A stretch of DNA of 64,000 nt from positions 558,001-622,000 of the forward strand of contig NZ_JAPDHZ010000003.1 of the NCBI RefSeq assembly GCF_029525555.1. Direction: 5' to 3'. The translations under genes were made by a program, and so were the position numbers. Under the pieces are notes generated by a model that was not told where the DNA came from, ran no database searches, and saw only the letters and a list, made by a program, of their open reading frames with translations. The stretch is from Cohnella ginsengisoli. GTDB lineage: Bacteria; Bacillota; Bacilli; Paenibacillales; Paenibacillaceae. This document shows positions 9,359 to 20,518 of this stretch, piece after piece; the stretch's first letter is position 1, and every line of letters begins with the position of its first letter.

Positions 9359-12300
9359 TTAGCTATTCAAAAGCGCGTAGACGATTTGTGCGGCTTCTGC
9401 CCGCGTCAGGGAAGTCTGCGGCATGAAGACGTTAGCGCCTTTGCCCTTCAGGAGACCCAGCGCACTCGCCTGCGACACGGCATCCTGAGCCCATGCGCTG
9501 ATGTTTGCCTGATCCGAGAAGACGGTGCCTGCCGCCGGAACGTCGCGGCTCCCGCTTTGGAACGCATAGGCGCGCATCAGCATCACGGCAGCCTCTTGCC
9601 TGGTAATCGTCTTGGCCGGTTCAAACGTCTGCGGGTCGCGGCCGGTTACGATTCCCGCTTCGTATACGGCCGTCACTGCGTCCGCATACCATGCATCGCT
9701 CTTGACATCGTTGAACGGATTCGAGCCCGTCGATTGGAGTCCGAGCGATCTCGTCAGCAAAGCCGCGAATTCCGCTCTCGACACGGAACGATTCGGTGTG
9801 TATTCCGTCTCCGTCGTTCCGTTTACGATTTGCTTCGCGGCCAGCGACTTGATGGCCGGAGAAGCCCAGTTCGATTCGCTTACGTCGTTGAAGCGCTTGT
9901 TGATTTCTAGTACGGCATAGGTGCTGAAATGACGGACCTGCGCGGTAATGACGTTGTTTTCGATCTTGCCGCCCGCGTACTGAAGCTCATTTTGGCCGCC
10001 GATGAAGTAGACGCCCGTCAGATCCGGATTGACGGCTCCCTCCAGCGCGAACCGAAGCGTAAGCGGCTTTGCGAATTCGCTGATCTTCTTCGCTTCGTTG
10101 CCTTCGGTCGTGACGGACAGCGAGAATTCGTACATTTGTCCGACTACCTGGACGGCAGCGCGGTTCAGAAGACCGGCATTTTGGATTGGCTCCGCTCTCG
10201 CTTGCGAGACTGGCGCAGCCTCCAGCGCAATCCTCGTTTTGTCCGTCGGCTGACCTGCCGCGCTCGATTGCGCTTCGCTGAGCACTTCTGCAGGGAGCTC
10301 GATGGAGATGGCGTTAAACTGGATCCGGATCGGTTTGTTGCCGGTCAGGTCGGCAGCCCGGATCGGAAGCAGAACCCGCGTCGCGTCCTTCGCTGCGCTG
10401 AGAACCAGATCCCCGCTTAACCGCTTCAGATCTTCGTCATTAAAGGTCGTAACGACTTTGTTGCCGTCGGCCGGCGTCGGTGTCGGCTTTGGCGTTTGCG
10501 TTGGCGTTGGCGTCGGCGTTGCCGGATCAGGTACGATGACCGGACCTTGCGTAATGACGGCCTTCTTGAACGCATCCGCCGCCGATGCCAGCGATGCCAG
10601 CGCATCGTCCAGTTGCTGCGCCGTAGCGGCCGAATTGCCGTATGCCGCTTCAGCCGCAGCGACGGCTGCTTGCAGCGCAGCCTTGGAGCCTGCCGGATAC
10701 TGTCCCGGGTTTGCGCCCTCGACCGCCCCGTCCAGCAAAGCTTGCGCTGCGTCGATCGCCTGGCGGAGCGCCGTCCGGTCTTCGATCGTCATCGACTTGA
10801 CGACGACCGCGAAGGTTTTCTTGTCGGTCGCTTCGCCCTTCGTCAACGTCGCGGTCAGGACCACGGCAGCGTCCGGTTCGCCTGCCGCCGGACGAACGAC
10901 TGCGCCCGCCGCACTGATGACCTCCGGCTTGTCGCTCGACCAGGAGACGGCGACATCGCCCGCTGCCGTCGTCGGCAGCGTCACGTTATCCGTGACAAGC
11001 GCCGCATCGTCGCCCTCGGCGTAGCCCACTTCGAGCGCCGCGACCGCAGCCGTTACCGCTTCGGCGTCCAGATCCCCCCTGGAGCACCCAGTGCGCGTTA
11101 AGACTGGTGACGGACGCGGTCGACCAGTTGCCCTCGAACACGCGGCCGCCGTTGCTGTTGTAGTACTGCTGGCCTTTTCCGTCCGTGTTTTCATAGTAGC
11201 CTCTGAACACGTAGCCGGCTCTTTCCGGCGTGGCGATGCCAATCGGCAGCTTGCCGCCATGGGAGACCGATACGCTTGTCGTGCCGCCCGATCCGCTCTG
11301 CGGATCCAGCGCGACATTGTAGCGGTTCGCATCGAAGCGGGCGTACAGCGTCAGATCGCCCACGGAGCCTTCCGCGATGCTGTTAAGCCTGGAGCTTGGC
11401 TTGAATTGCGGATCGGTGAACCAGCCAACGAAAGTATAACCATCCTTCGGGCTCGGCGCGATCAGGTCGAGCGTCGGGGTGACGATCGAATAGGCAGCCG
11501 GTTCGGTGCCCGGCATGACGGCGGATGCTGAGCCGTCCCTATAAGCGATCGCGTAGGATACCAGGTTCCACTTGGCGAACAGCGTCGTCGACGCCGCCAC
11601 CGTATCCGTGCCGAAGTTCCATTCGTTCTTGAACTCCGCGTCCTTGTACCATCCGCCGAACGTATAGCCGTTCCGGACCGGCGGCTGCGGCGCCGCGATC
11701 TTCGTGCCGTATACGACGTTGGCAACGGACATGACCGGGCTGCCGCCCTGGACATTGAAATCGACCAAGGCTTTGTCCGCATCCAGCTTGATCCATCCGG
11801 CATAAAGCGTCATGGCGTAAATTTGATCTTCGCCGAGGGTGTTGACCACCGGCTTGTCGAAGTCGTATACCTGCGTCATCGCCGCATCGGTGTACCATTT
11901 TCCGTCGAACAGGTAACCGCCGCGCGTCGGATCGGTCGCCGGCCGGGTCGCTTTTGCGCCGTCCCGGACGTATTGATTGGCGACCGCGCTGCCGCCCGAC
12001 GTGTCGAACATCACGCCGTTGCGTCCCGGCGGGAATACGCCGCTGGCCGCATAGCCGATGTTGTTGCCTGCGGCAAACGCCGTGTCCCAGTTGGCGCGTG
12101 CGTTGTTGCCGGTATCGGACGAGCCGTTGATGTTATAGTTCGTCAGCGTATTGCTGGTACCATAGAAATACAACTGCTCATTGTTAAGCATGGAGGCGGT
12201 GATCGCCGGTTGATTGGATTGCTGTTGAACGTCCGCGTTGGTGCGGGTGTTGAAGATGATTCCGCCGACGGCAGCCCGCGGCATTTTAATCATGTACCAA

Positions 12301-14334
12301 TGGGTGTCGGCGCCGTTGTATTTCATTCTCGTCATCGTGCCGCCGGGCCATCCGCCGAACAGTTCGGGATTAAATGTATAAGCCCTTACGCCGTAGGTGT
12401 AGGTGCCCCACGCCTGGTAGTTCGCATGACGGTTGATGGAGAAATAAACGTTGACGTGCGTCGGCTCCGCGACCGGAGGCGCGGGCGCTTTTTCGGGTTC
12501 TACCCTTGTGTAGGTGAATTCCCGGGTCATCCAGTTGCCTCCGGCCGCCCTGCCCATCAACGTCACGGTGATGGGATCGTTGTAATTGCCGCTCACGGTG
12601 ATGGTGTCGTCGTTGGCAAAGCTCGCGGCGACGCCGTTGTTGACGGCATACATGGCTTCGGTCACATTGACCGCCGACAGCCTGAGCTTCAGCTGATTGC
12701 CCGTAAAGCTGTTGCCCGCGATGACATCGTCGTCGCTCGGCAAGGCGGCCAGAATGGCGGGCGCTGCGCTCTCCCGTTCCATCAGCACGACAAGGCCGGC
12801 GTTCGGATTAGTGTCCGTATTCGATACTTTGGCAGGGTTGCCGGGAAGGGTCCCGCTTATTCTGCCGTTCGCTACGGTGAATATGTTGCTCGGGTTCAGC
12901 ACGTTCACATAGAAGCCGTCCTTCAGGAACTTCACGGGCACGCTGCCCAGCACGCGGTCGGTCTTGCTGGTGTTGACCAGCACCGCGCCGCCGCCCGCCG
13001 CGGTCGTGCCGCGCTCGATCATGACGGCCGTGTTGCCGAGACTTACCAGATTCTCGTCCCGCCCGGCCATCGCGTTGTGGAACTTGTTGACGGCCACGAC
13101 CTCGGGATGCGTCCATTGAGGCTTGCTGTTGGCGACGTTGTCCGCAGTCCGCACGTTGGCTCGCTGCGTGCCGTCGGCATTGACGTTACGGGCGAAGAAG
13201 AGAGGCGAAGCGTCTTTCCGGGCGGCGATCATCGCCCAGCCCTGTCGGATCTGCTTGGGGCTGAAGCTCAGGGACTCGCCTTCATTGTTGTAGGTGTCGT
13301 GGGATTCTACCCAAGGCACCAGCCGGTCGGCCGTCAGGCCCTCGGCGCCGTAATCCGCCCATTTGTCGAGACGACCGATATCCCCTACCTCGAGGACGCC
13401 GCGTACATCATGCCCGTACTTGGAGGCGGTCAGGTCGACATACTTGGCATAGCCTTGCATCCTGTCCATGTTGGGGTCTCCCCCCTTGAAGCACTTCGCC
13501 GTACTGGAAGTTGACCTTGCCTTTCGCCTCCAGGTAGGCCTTGACGGCGCCGGTCACGTTTTTCACGTAATCGCTGGCGAATTTTCCGTCGGTATATCTC
13601 GGATTCGCAGCGCCCGCCGCGATGCTCGCCGGGGAGGGCGCGTCGTCGTCCAGCTCGATATGCTTGATGGCGTCATAGCGGAAACCGCTCGCGCCGGCGT
13701 CGATGATGTCCTTCAAGTAAGCGATGTAGGCGTCTTGAACGAACTTGGCGTGCGTGTCCAGATCCCTTAGCCCGCTAATCATCTCCGGCTGGGTCAGCAG
13801 GAAACGGTCGTTGTAACCTACGTTGCCGGTCACATTGTGGAAGTAGGTACTGTCATTCCACGGGGCATCCGAGTTGGCTGCGGAGCCCATATGGTTCGGT
13901 ATCACGTCGACGACGACCTTGATGCCGAGCGCGTTGGCGGCGGAGGTCAGGCTGACGAACGCGTCCCTGTCGCCGAATTTATTGCCGTTGCCGCCGGCGA
14001 CCATATTGCGGGGCGAATAGGACGAAGCCCAGCCGGTCCCCCCGGTGGAGCTGCCCATGATCGGCGACGTCTGAATCGCCGTGTAGCCTGCGTCGGCGAT
14101 TGCCTGCAGATTCTCCTGTATGACGCTCAAATTCCAGTCAAAGGCGTGCAAAATAACGCCGTCCCGGATGCGTTCCGGGGTGGCGTTGCCTGTTGTCGCA
14201 GCCGCCTTCGCGACCGGCGCTTCTATCGGCTCTTCTGCATAAACCGGATTTGAAGCCGTGACAAACGGGAACGAAACGACGGCCATGCACCAGATCAGCA
14301 CATGCGCCAAAACTTTATTCCATCTCCTGTTCAA
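9359..14334 (-). CDS. SLH-anchored GH13 alpha-amylase, multidomain, two indels
   Basis: Very large secreted enzyme, about 1657 residues after correction. It has a signal peptide (1-33, ending VYAEE) and a GH13 catalytic domain resembling Bacillus subtilis AmyE (subfamily 28). The four conserved regions are visible: DVIPNHMG (near 145), GFRYDAIKHIE (nucleophile Asp about 221), YGEVLQGGD (acid/base Glu about 280) and WVESHDT (Asp about 346). Next come a beta domain, a CBM26-like starch-binding stretch (WGTYTYGVRAYTFNPE), several InlB-type GWYKD/LYAGW repeats, an Ig-like/FIVAR helical region, a Pro/Thr linker, a beta module shared with the DUF4832 protein at 61764, and three SLH domains. It should hydrolyse starch while bound to the cell wall. 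TTG start at 14334 with AAGGGG eight bases before. One extra base each at C runs 13480-13485 and 11074-11079. Confidence 0.92.
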
Positions 14335-14831
14335 ATCAATTCCCCTTCCAATCTTTTTATATTGCCCCGTTAATATATCACCTCCGTTTTTTTTTCGAGG
14401 TAGAGATCGATTGCGAATGTGGACGAATATTAAGCGATTACAATACAGCCATGCGAAATGTTTCTATCCTCTTTTCATTGGAATACCTAACCTCGACGGT
14501 TTGCGCAGACAACTCACGCCTCGATCTAAATTTCGAAATGCCTAAAATAGATTTGTAACTTTCCGGTACTATGAAGTCTGTCAAGCTTTCTCTCCTATTT
14601 TTGCGGATAAAAAAATTACGACCCGCTCCCTTTCACACGATCCAAGCCAGAACAGGGAGCAGCGCCGCGAAGGCCTGCTCCCTGTGCAAGTTGAAGTAAA
14701 ATATCCTTTTAGATTAATACGCTGACGGCGACTCGTTCATCCGACTTGGTCGTTAACTCCGTCTAGCCAATGTTGGAAGAATCATATTCATTCCGCAAAC
14801 TGCAAACCTGCAGCAAGCTTCTTGCGAGCGC
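14335..14831. other. Intergenic region between glycosidase and amylase genes
   Basis: About 500 bases without a credible gene. It contains the amylase leader, AT-rich stretches, and one strong hairpin (14652-14685). No clear -35/-10 pair stands out. Confidence 0.7.
14652..14685. other. 11-bp stem hairpin of unclear role
   Basis: ACAGGGAGCAG and CTGCTCCCTGT form a perfect 11-bp stem around a 12-base GC-rich loop. It lies downstream of the clan-A glycosidase. No T run follows directly on either strand, so it may be a weak terminator or mRNA-stabilising hairpin. Confidence 0.5.
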
Positions 14832-16855
14832 TTACTGCTGCACGAAGAACCATTGCTCGGAAGACCATGACGTATCGGACGGGACGGTCGTTCGATCGCA
14901 GGTAACGTATCCGAGCTGCGTCTCATTATTGATAAAACCGTTGTTCGATGCGCTTTTGATCGATTTGGCCGTCGTCGTCGCGGATGAGCTCGCAATCGTC
15001 CAGTGGCTCGAGGCGTCGCTTGCCGCGATCGCCGTGCTCTCTACGTTGGTCGCTCCGTTTTTGATGTTCACATATTCTCCCGTTGCTTTGTTGCGAATCC
15101 GCGTATAGCTGCCGTACGTCTCCAGGCTCCATAAGTACGAATCTCCGGTCCCGCTGCCGTAATAGACACGGGTGCCTCCGTCATAAAGGAATTGGGTGTC
15201 CTTCCAACGGTTCTGAATACGGTAATAAGTCAACGGCGCACCGGTCGTCGTCGGCGACAATACGGCATCGCCGAAGTTGGCCGTATTCGTCCAATTGTCG
15301 ATCGTACCGTTCCATACGAGCTGGCTGTCGCGGGTGCCGCCGTTGTCGTCGTCGTTAATGCCGATATCGAGGCCGATCGTCGTCCCGCCGGACGGCGTAA
15401 TGCCCAGATTGCTCCAAGGGATCGCCAATTCCACGCTATATCCGCCCGCGATCGCAGTCCAGCCGTGCAGCACGCCGGAAGTATTGCCGTTCTTTTCAAA
15501 CAAGGCAGCGTTGTTGTAGCCTTTGATAAACTGTCGGTCGTTGGCGTCGTACGCCGTAGCGTGATTGTTGCCGGGATCGACGTAAATTTCCACCGAATCG
15601 TCTTCCCAGCTGTTGGCCGAATCTTTGTACAGGTTGCCGTCGAGCACTTTGACGCCGACATACAAGTAGCTGTTGTTCCACATGACGTCAAAAGTAACCG
15701 TGTTGTTGGGCGTGCCGCTCACGCCTTTGTTGACGCCCGTATCTACCGTCCAGCCGGACTCGCTAAGACTGCCGTCCACCGTAATCGGGCCGGTGATGTT
15801 CAACGCCGATGCCGTCCCCGAATTCGGATTGTTCGCGATCAGATTGACGACCGTGGCATGAGCAGGTTTCAACGTCCCGTTATAGCGTACGATACCAAAG
15901 AAATCTTCCGGATTGGCGGCGTTCGTACCCACATCCTTATACGAATACATGAAGTACGGTCCGCCCGCAAAAGAAAACGACTTCCAAGTATTGTATGCGC
16001 TTTCAATGTATTGGGCTTGCTGCGCTTCCGTGACGCCGTTCGTCGTGCTCGTCGGAAATCCGTTCTCCGTCACCCACAGTTTTTTGCTGCCGTCTCCGTT
16101 TGCGACCATGACGTTGTACAACTCGGGCGTCTTCAGCAGCCAGTTCCAATTCGTCATGACTGTCGGGTCGTTCGGCCAGGTATACGGATGTACGCCTAAA
16201 GCGTCGAAGTAGTTCTTCCCTCCGTTCGCGTATATGCCCGTGACATAGTCCAGCATCGACCAGTCCACGCCGTTCGTCGCGGCCGGCGATAACCCTGTCG
16301 ATACGACGGTGACGCTCGCACCCAATTGCGTCGCGGCTTGACGAATGCCGTTTGCGCCCGGTATCAGTATTTTATTGACGTAGTTCGCGGGGAAAAGCCT
16401 TGAATGTTCGCCTCGTTCCACATTTCGTATTCCGTGATGCCTTTCGGAATATACCGCAGCCCAAGATTGTACGCAAAATTCTGGAAATTGGCCGCGTTCA
16501 TGGTGGCTGGCGTGCCCGCCCACCCGGGAAGATGGGAGATAACGGGCAGGATCTTGAAGCCCTTGGCAATCGCCGCGTTAACGACGCGGTCCGTCTGCGA
16601 CCAGTCATACGATGCGGAGCCGCCCGACTGTACGAAACCCCAGCTGAAGTCGAAGCGAATGTACTTTGCGCCCGTAGCCGACATGCCATCCAGCCAGGCG
16701 TTCATATCGGCATCGCTCATCGTTAAGATGGAATAACCGGTTGCGAATCCGAAGTTTCCGTTCGCGGGCGCGGCATTCGCGCCATTCGGAGCGATGGACA
16801 GAAACGGCAAACAAAGCACGAATGCGAGTAACCAGACCGAAAGACGTTTAAACAT
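14832..16855 (-). CDS. Secreted clan GH-A glycosidase with CBM9-like module, one indel
   Basis: Exported enzyme of about 674 residues when corrected. The signal peptide ends near ANAAPANG. The TIM-barrel part (30-330) has the acid/base motif YEMWNEANI and a likely nucleophile Glu in LWVTENGF, the arrangement of clan A families such as GH39 or GH5; which family I cannot decide by eye. Residues about 345-530 resemble a CBM9 module (ITVDGSLSESGW, DSVEIYVDPGNN, VELAIPWSNLG). The last 130 residues form a ricin-like or other beta-trefoil sugar-binding domain. The frame breaks near 16389-16396, where one base seems missing. A cre-like site lies 24 bases before the start. Probably attacks a plant cell wall polymer; substrate unknown. 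Confidence 0.85.
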
Positions 16856-17499
16856 AAGTCCAGCTCCTTTTGCTTATTTGGAAGCGCTATCAAAAATGCG
16901 GTGACTTAAAGCAAGGATGCAGCTGTCACTCCTATACCAACGTAATCGAATAGGCTCGCCTCCCGTATTAAAATGATAGAACTTGCTTAACGCAATGTTG
17001 CGCGGATGTCGCACTGCACGCTCATTTTATCAACGCGGACTTTAAATGGCGATGACGGATCCTCATGTCGTGATGATGCATCCACCGAAGGCATCGACAG
17101 CATCAATAAACAAAAAAGAACCTGCGGTCAGCAGATTCTGAAATAAAAACTGTAAATAATGTTAATAAACGACGAATCTTGTCCACGCACCGTCGCGCGA
17201 TGCGTGCGGGGGGATCTCGCCGCCTATCCAATAGCTGTCGAAACGCATTTATTTCCTTTGATCACAACGCTCTTTAGGCAAATAAGTGTTGTAGCGCACT
17301 TAATTTCTCACCTTCGAACATTTTGACACGGTTTTGAACAAAATAATTGCGGTTGGACATTTATTCCTTCCCAGCCCGGTTCAGCGCGCCGATTAACTGC
17401 TTTTCAACTGTTATCGCTCCGTTCCGTTTCTGCTTTCGTCTTCCGGTGTTAAGCGGTTCGCGGCCTCCGGCATCGCAGTTCCGTCAGATGGCGTACATG
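16856..17499. other. Intergenic region upstream of the clan-A glycosidase
   Basis: About 640 bases with no supported gene. It holds the leader and cre-like site of the glycosidase (16879-16892) and the 3' side of the deoxyhexose operon, for which no convincing terminator is seen. Confidence 0.7.
16879..16892. promoter_or_regulatory. cre-like CcpA site before the clan-A glycosidase
   Basis: TGGAAGCGCTATCA on plus (TGATAGCGCTTCCA on minus) fits the catabolite-responsive element consensus well. It is 24 bases before the glycosidase start, a place where bound CcpA would block transcription when glucose is plentiful. Confidence 0.65.
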
Positions 17500-18339
17500 C
17501 TACGATAGTTCGTAAAACTTGATCGCCGTACCGCCCAGTACGGCTTCCTTCTCTGCGGCCGATCGCCCCTCCAGGTTGCGAAGCGTCGCTTCCCACACCC
17601 GTCCGTAATCGCCCGCGAGATTGGCGACGGGCCAGTCGCTGCCGAACATGAGCCGCTCCGCGCCGAATGCCCGAAACGCCGCTTCCACGGCCGGCCGCCA
17701 ATCCTCAGCGTCCCAGCGCGCCCAGTCGCAGGCGGTGTTCAGGCCCGAGAGCTTCGCATGCACGTTCGGATAGGCCGCAGCCGCCGCAAGCTGCGATGCC
17801 CATTCGCCGAATCCGCCGGCATCGACAATCGGCGGCTTCGCCAAATGATCCAAGGCGAGGCGCAGCCCCGGCACCTTCTCCGCCAAGGCAGGCACGTGGC
17901 GCAGATGGTCGGGAAATACAGCGACGACGTCGAACGTCAGCCCGAAGGACGCCAGCACGCGAAGCCCTTCCACTACGTTGTCCCGCACGACCCAGTCCGG
18001 GTCCGCTTCGCCATGGATGAGATGGCGGACGCCTTTAAAATACGGGTTCTTAACCAGTCGTTCCAGCTGCCTCCCCGCTTCGTCCGGCCGATCGAGAGGC
18101 ACCCAGCCGACGACGCCCTTGACGATGTCGTGCGCTGCCGCCATGTCCAGCAAATAATCCGTCTCGGCGCGGTCGTCCGCAGCCTGTACGAGCACCGCGC
18201 CCGACACGCCGGCCTCCCGAAGGAGCGGCGCCAGCTCGGGCGGCTCGATGCTGCGGTACAGCTCCGGTTCGTCCGGCGTCGGCCATTCATAACGAATTCT
18301 GTCCATATTCCATACATGCGCATGGGCATCGATTCTCAT
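17500..18339 (-). CDS. Amidohydrolase-family sugar lactonase (L-fuconolactonase-like)
   Basis: 279-residue TIM-barrel hydrolase of the COG3618 group, which includes L-fuconolactone and L-rhamnonolactone hydrolases. Visible features are the metal-binding start MRIDAHAHVW, the HLAKPPI strand and the terminal GSDWPVANL motif. It opens the sugar-acid lactone made by the dehydrogenase of the same operon. It is the last gene of the unit, 20 bases after the zinc dehydrogenase, with no gene overlap. Full length for the family. Assignment to the 6-deoxyhexose pathway rests on the neighbours (mutarotase, dehydratase, dehydrogenases); the family alone would also allow other lactones. Confidence 0.85.
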   Translation of the reverse strand: MRIDAHAHVWNMDRIRYEWPTPDEPELYRSIEPPELAPLLREAGVSGAVLVQAADDRAETDYLLDMAAAHDIVKGVVGWVPLDRPDEAGRQLERLVKNPYFKGVRHLIHGEADPDWVVRDNVVEGLRVLASFGLTFDVVAVFPDHLRHVPALAEKVPGLRLALDHLAKPPIVDAGGFGEWASQLAAAAAYPNVHAKLSGLNTACDWARWDAEDWRPAVEAAFRAFGAERLMFGSDWPVANLAGDYGRVWEATLRNLEGRSAAEKEAVLGGTAIKFYELS

Positions 18340-18359
18340 CGCGGACGCACCTCCCGGCT

Positions 18360-19379
18360 CTATTCCGCGCAGCGCAGCAGGATTTTCATCGCGTCGCCGC
18401 CGCTCTCCATTTTTTTAAACCCGTCCGCAAGCCGCTCCAGCGGCAAAATGTCCGTGATCAGCGAAGCCAGCGGGAGCCGTCCCGATGTCGCCAGACCGAT
18501 CGCGCGCACGAAATCCTCTCTCTCGTATACGCGCGCGCCGAACAATTGCAGCTCCCGGAAGAAGAACCGATGCAAGTCGACGGCCGGCGGCTTGCTGAAA
18601 ATGCCGACCACGACGATCCGCCCGCGCGTTCGAGGCAGCTTCGTCATCAGCTCGGCGCCCGCGGCAGAGGACGTCACTTCGAAGACGACGTCCGCCCCGG
18701 CGCCGCCGGTCAGCGCGTTCACCCGGGCAGCGACGTCCTCCCGCGAAGGATCGACGGTCTCGAAGCCCAGACGGCCGAGCAGCGCCAGCCGGTACGGATT
18801 GATCTCGGAGACGAGCACGCGCGCCCCGTTCTCCCGCGCCGCGAACGCGATCAGCGCGCCGATCGGACCGCCGCCGATGACGACGGCCAGCTCTCCTTTT
18901 TGCACCGCGCCGATCCGGACGTCATGGCAGGCGACGGCCAGCGGTTCGAGCAGCGCGGCCAGCTCCAGGCTCAACGACTCGGGAATCGGCAGCACGGCGA
19001 AGGCGGGGACGGTCCACAGCGTCTGATAAGCGCCGGGCGTCTCGATGCCCAAAAACTTCAGGCGATGGCAAATATGTCCGTACCCCGCCCGGCAAGCCGG
19101 GCAGTCTCCGCACGGATGCAGCGGCATGACGGTGACGCGATCGCCCGGCTGCAGTCCATTCACCTCCGCGCCGACATCCTCGATCACGCCCGACATCTCA
19201 TGGCCCATAATATGAGGCGTCGTCACCCTGGCGTCCATATGGCCGTGATAAATATGCAGATCGGTTCCGCATATCCCGGCGTAGGCGACCCGGATCCGGA
19301 CCTCCCCCGGTCCCGGGGGGACCGATGCCGCTTCCCCGGCGACAAGCGTCTTGCTTCCATGATAGTAAACGGCTCTCAT
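18360..19379 (-). CDS. Zinc-dependent MDR dehydrogenase (sorbitol/L-fucose dehydrogenase-like)
   Basis: 339 residues, medium-chain dehydrogenase. Catalytic zinc ligands are seen in GICGTD and GHEMSG; the structural zinc site is the Cys cluster in HPCGDCPACRAGYGHIC (residues about 90-106); the Rossmann motif is VIGGGPIGALIA. It should oxidise a polyol or aldose with NAD(P). In this operon it could make the lactone from L-fucose-like sugar, or oxidise a later keto-deoxy acid; the SDR next door could take the other role. It lies 44 bases downstream of the enolase-superfamily gene and before the lactonase. Confidence 0.88.
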   Translation of the reverse strand: MRAVYYHGSKTLVAGEAASVPPGPGEVRIRVAYAGICGTDLHIYHGHMDARVTTPHIMGHEMSGVIEDVGAEVNGLQPGDRVTVMPLHPCGDCPACRAGYGHICHRLKFLGIETPGAYQTLWTVPAFAVLPIPESLSLELAALLEPLAVACHDVRIGAVQKGELAVVIGGGPIGALIAFAARENGARVLVSEINPYRLALLGRLGFETVDPSREDVAARVNALTGGAGADVVFEVTSSAAGAELMTKLPRTRGRIVVVGIFSKPPAVDLHRFFFRELQLFGARVYEREDFVRAIGLATSGRLPLASLITDILPLERLADGFKKMESGGDAMKILLRCAE

Positions 19380-19423
19380 GACGGCTTTCGCTCCTCTTGG
19401 ACGATGTCTTCGGCTTCGCGTCG

Positions 19424-20500
19424 CTACACTTTGGCGTAAGCCTTGCGCTCGATCTCTTCCCAGTCGAACGAATAACCGATTCCCGGCACCTGCGGCGCGG
19501 TAATGAAGCCGTCTTCCTCAACCGGGTAGCCGAATCCGATCGGCCCCGTTCCCCACGCCAGCACCTCGAAAAACGTATTGTTGCCGATCCCGCAGGCGAG
19601 CTGCACGTTCACCTGGTCTCCGCCGTGGATTTCGGCTTTCATGCCGAAGCTGTCCGCCAGGTGGGCGATCCGCAGCGAGCCCGTGATGCCGCCCTTGAGC
19701 ACCGTGCCGGTCCGGATTCTGTCGCAGGCGCCGTGTACGATGAAGTCCGCCGCATTGTAATGGCATCCGTCGGACGTCTCGGCAGCGAGCACCGGAATCG
19801 TGAGTTCGTCGCACAGCTTCTTGTAGTTCCAGATGCTGAATTCCCGCATCGGCTCCTCGTACCAGTAATAGTCCGCCTGCTCGAGCGCCTTGCCCAGGTA
19901 GATCGAATCCTGCAGGTCGAAGCCGGCCGAGCCGTCGTACATGAGGCAAATGTCGTCTCCGACGTGCTTGCGCAGCGCCTGGCACAGCTTGGCGTCGGCG
20001 CGCGCGTCGCCCCAAGCGTGCAGCTTGATCGCGCGGTAGCCCTTCTCAAGACAGTAGTCCGCGACCCGAAGATATTCGTCCGTCGTATCGTACGTCACGG
20101 TGGAGGCATAAGCCTGCACGCGATCGCGGGAGCCGCCGAGCAGCTGGTACAGCGGCATGCCCGCTTTCTTCGCCGTGATGTCCCAGAGCGCGACGTCAGG
20201 CAGTCCCATGTAGTAAATCTGGAATTCCTCGGCCCGGTCGAGCTCCCACATCTCGTGCCAGAGCCGCTCCTTGAGCAGCGGGTCCTTGCCGATCAGCAAG
20301 TCCTTCAGCCGGCGCTGCGTATAGTCCACCGTCATCAGACCGCGCTGGGCGACCGCCACGCCTTCGATCCCCTCGTCCGTGATCACGCGCAAAATGCCCA
20401 TTTCGTTCAAATGCGAGCCTTGCGGCAAACCCTTCCGCCACTTGAACGGAATGGAGACCTCCTGCTTGACGGCATAAGCCTTCACGTCAATGATTTTCAC
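19424..20500 (-). CDS. Enolase-superfamily sugar acid dehydratase
   Basis: 358 residues, mandelate racemase/muconate lactonizing type. Metal ligands are Asp in LMYDGSAGFD, Glu in YWYEEPM and Glu in LAAETSDG. The barrel base on the second strand appears as AIKLHAWG (Lys-x-His, not the common Lys-x-Lys), and a catalytic His is in AEIHGGD. Such enzymes remove water from aldonic acids (fuconate, rhamnonate, galactonate and others) to give 2-keto-3-deoxy acids. In context L-fuconate or a related deoxyhexonate is the best guess. It sits between the SDR gene (18 bases upstream) and the zinc dehydrogenase. The Lys-x-His variant makes the exact substrate uncertain. Confidence 0.85.
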   Translation of the reverse strand: MKIIDVKAYAVKQEVSIPFKWRKGLPQGSHLNEMGILRVITDEGIEGVAVAQRGLMTVDYTQRRLKDLLIGKDPLLKERLWHEMWELDRAEEFQIYYMGLPDVALWDITAKKAGMPLYQLLGGSRDRVQAYASTVTYDTTDEYLRVADYCLEKGYRAIKLHAWGDARADAKLCQALRKHVGDDICLMYDGSAGFDLQDSIYLGKALEQADYYWYEEPMREFSIWNYKKLCDELTIPVLAAETSDGCHYNAADFIVHGACDRIRTGTVLKGGITGSLRIAHLADSFGMKAEIHGGDQVNVQLACGIGNNTFFEVLAWGTGPIGFGYPVEEDGFITAPQVPGIGYSFDWEEIERKAYAKV

Positions 20501-20518
20501 GATCGCTCCCGCCTCTCC

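Noticed and set aside
11823..13514. Long plus-strand ORF of 563 codons inside the amylase gene
   Set aside because: It is the antisense shadow of a high-GC gene; the minus strand has clear amylase motifs and there is no coding sense on plus.
14652..14685. Classic terminator for the clan-A glycosidase
   Set aside because: The stem is strong, but no T run follows directly on the minus strand, so I list it only as a hairpin of unclear role.
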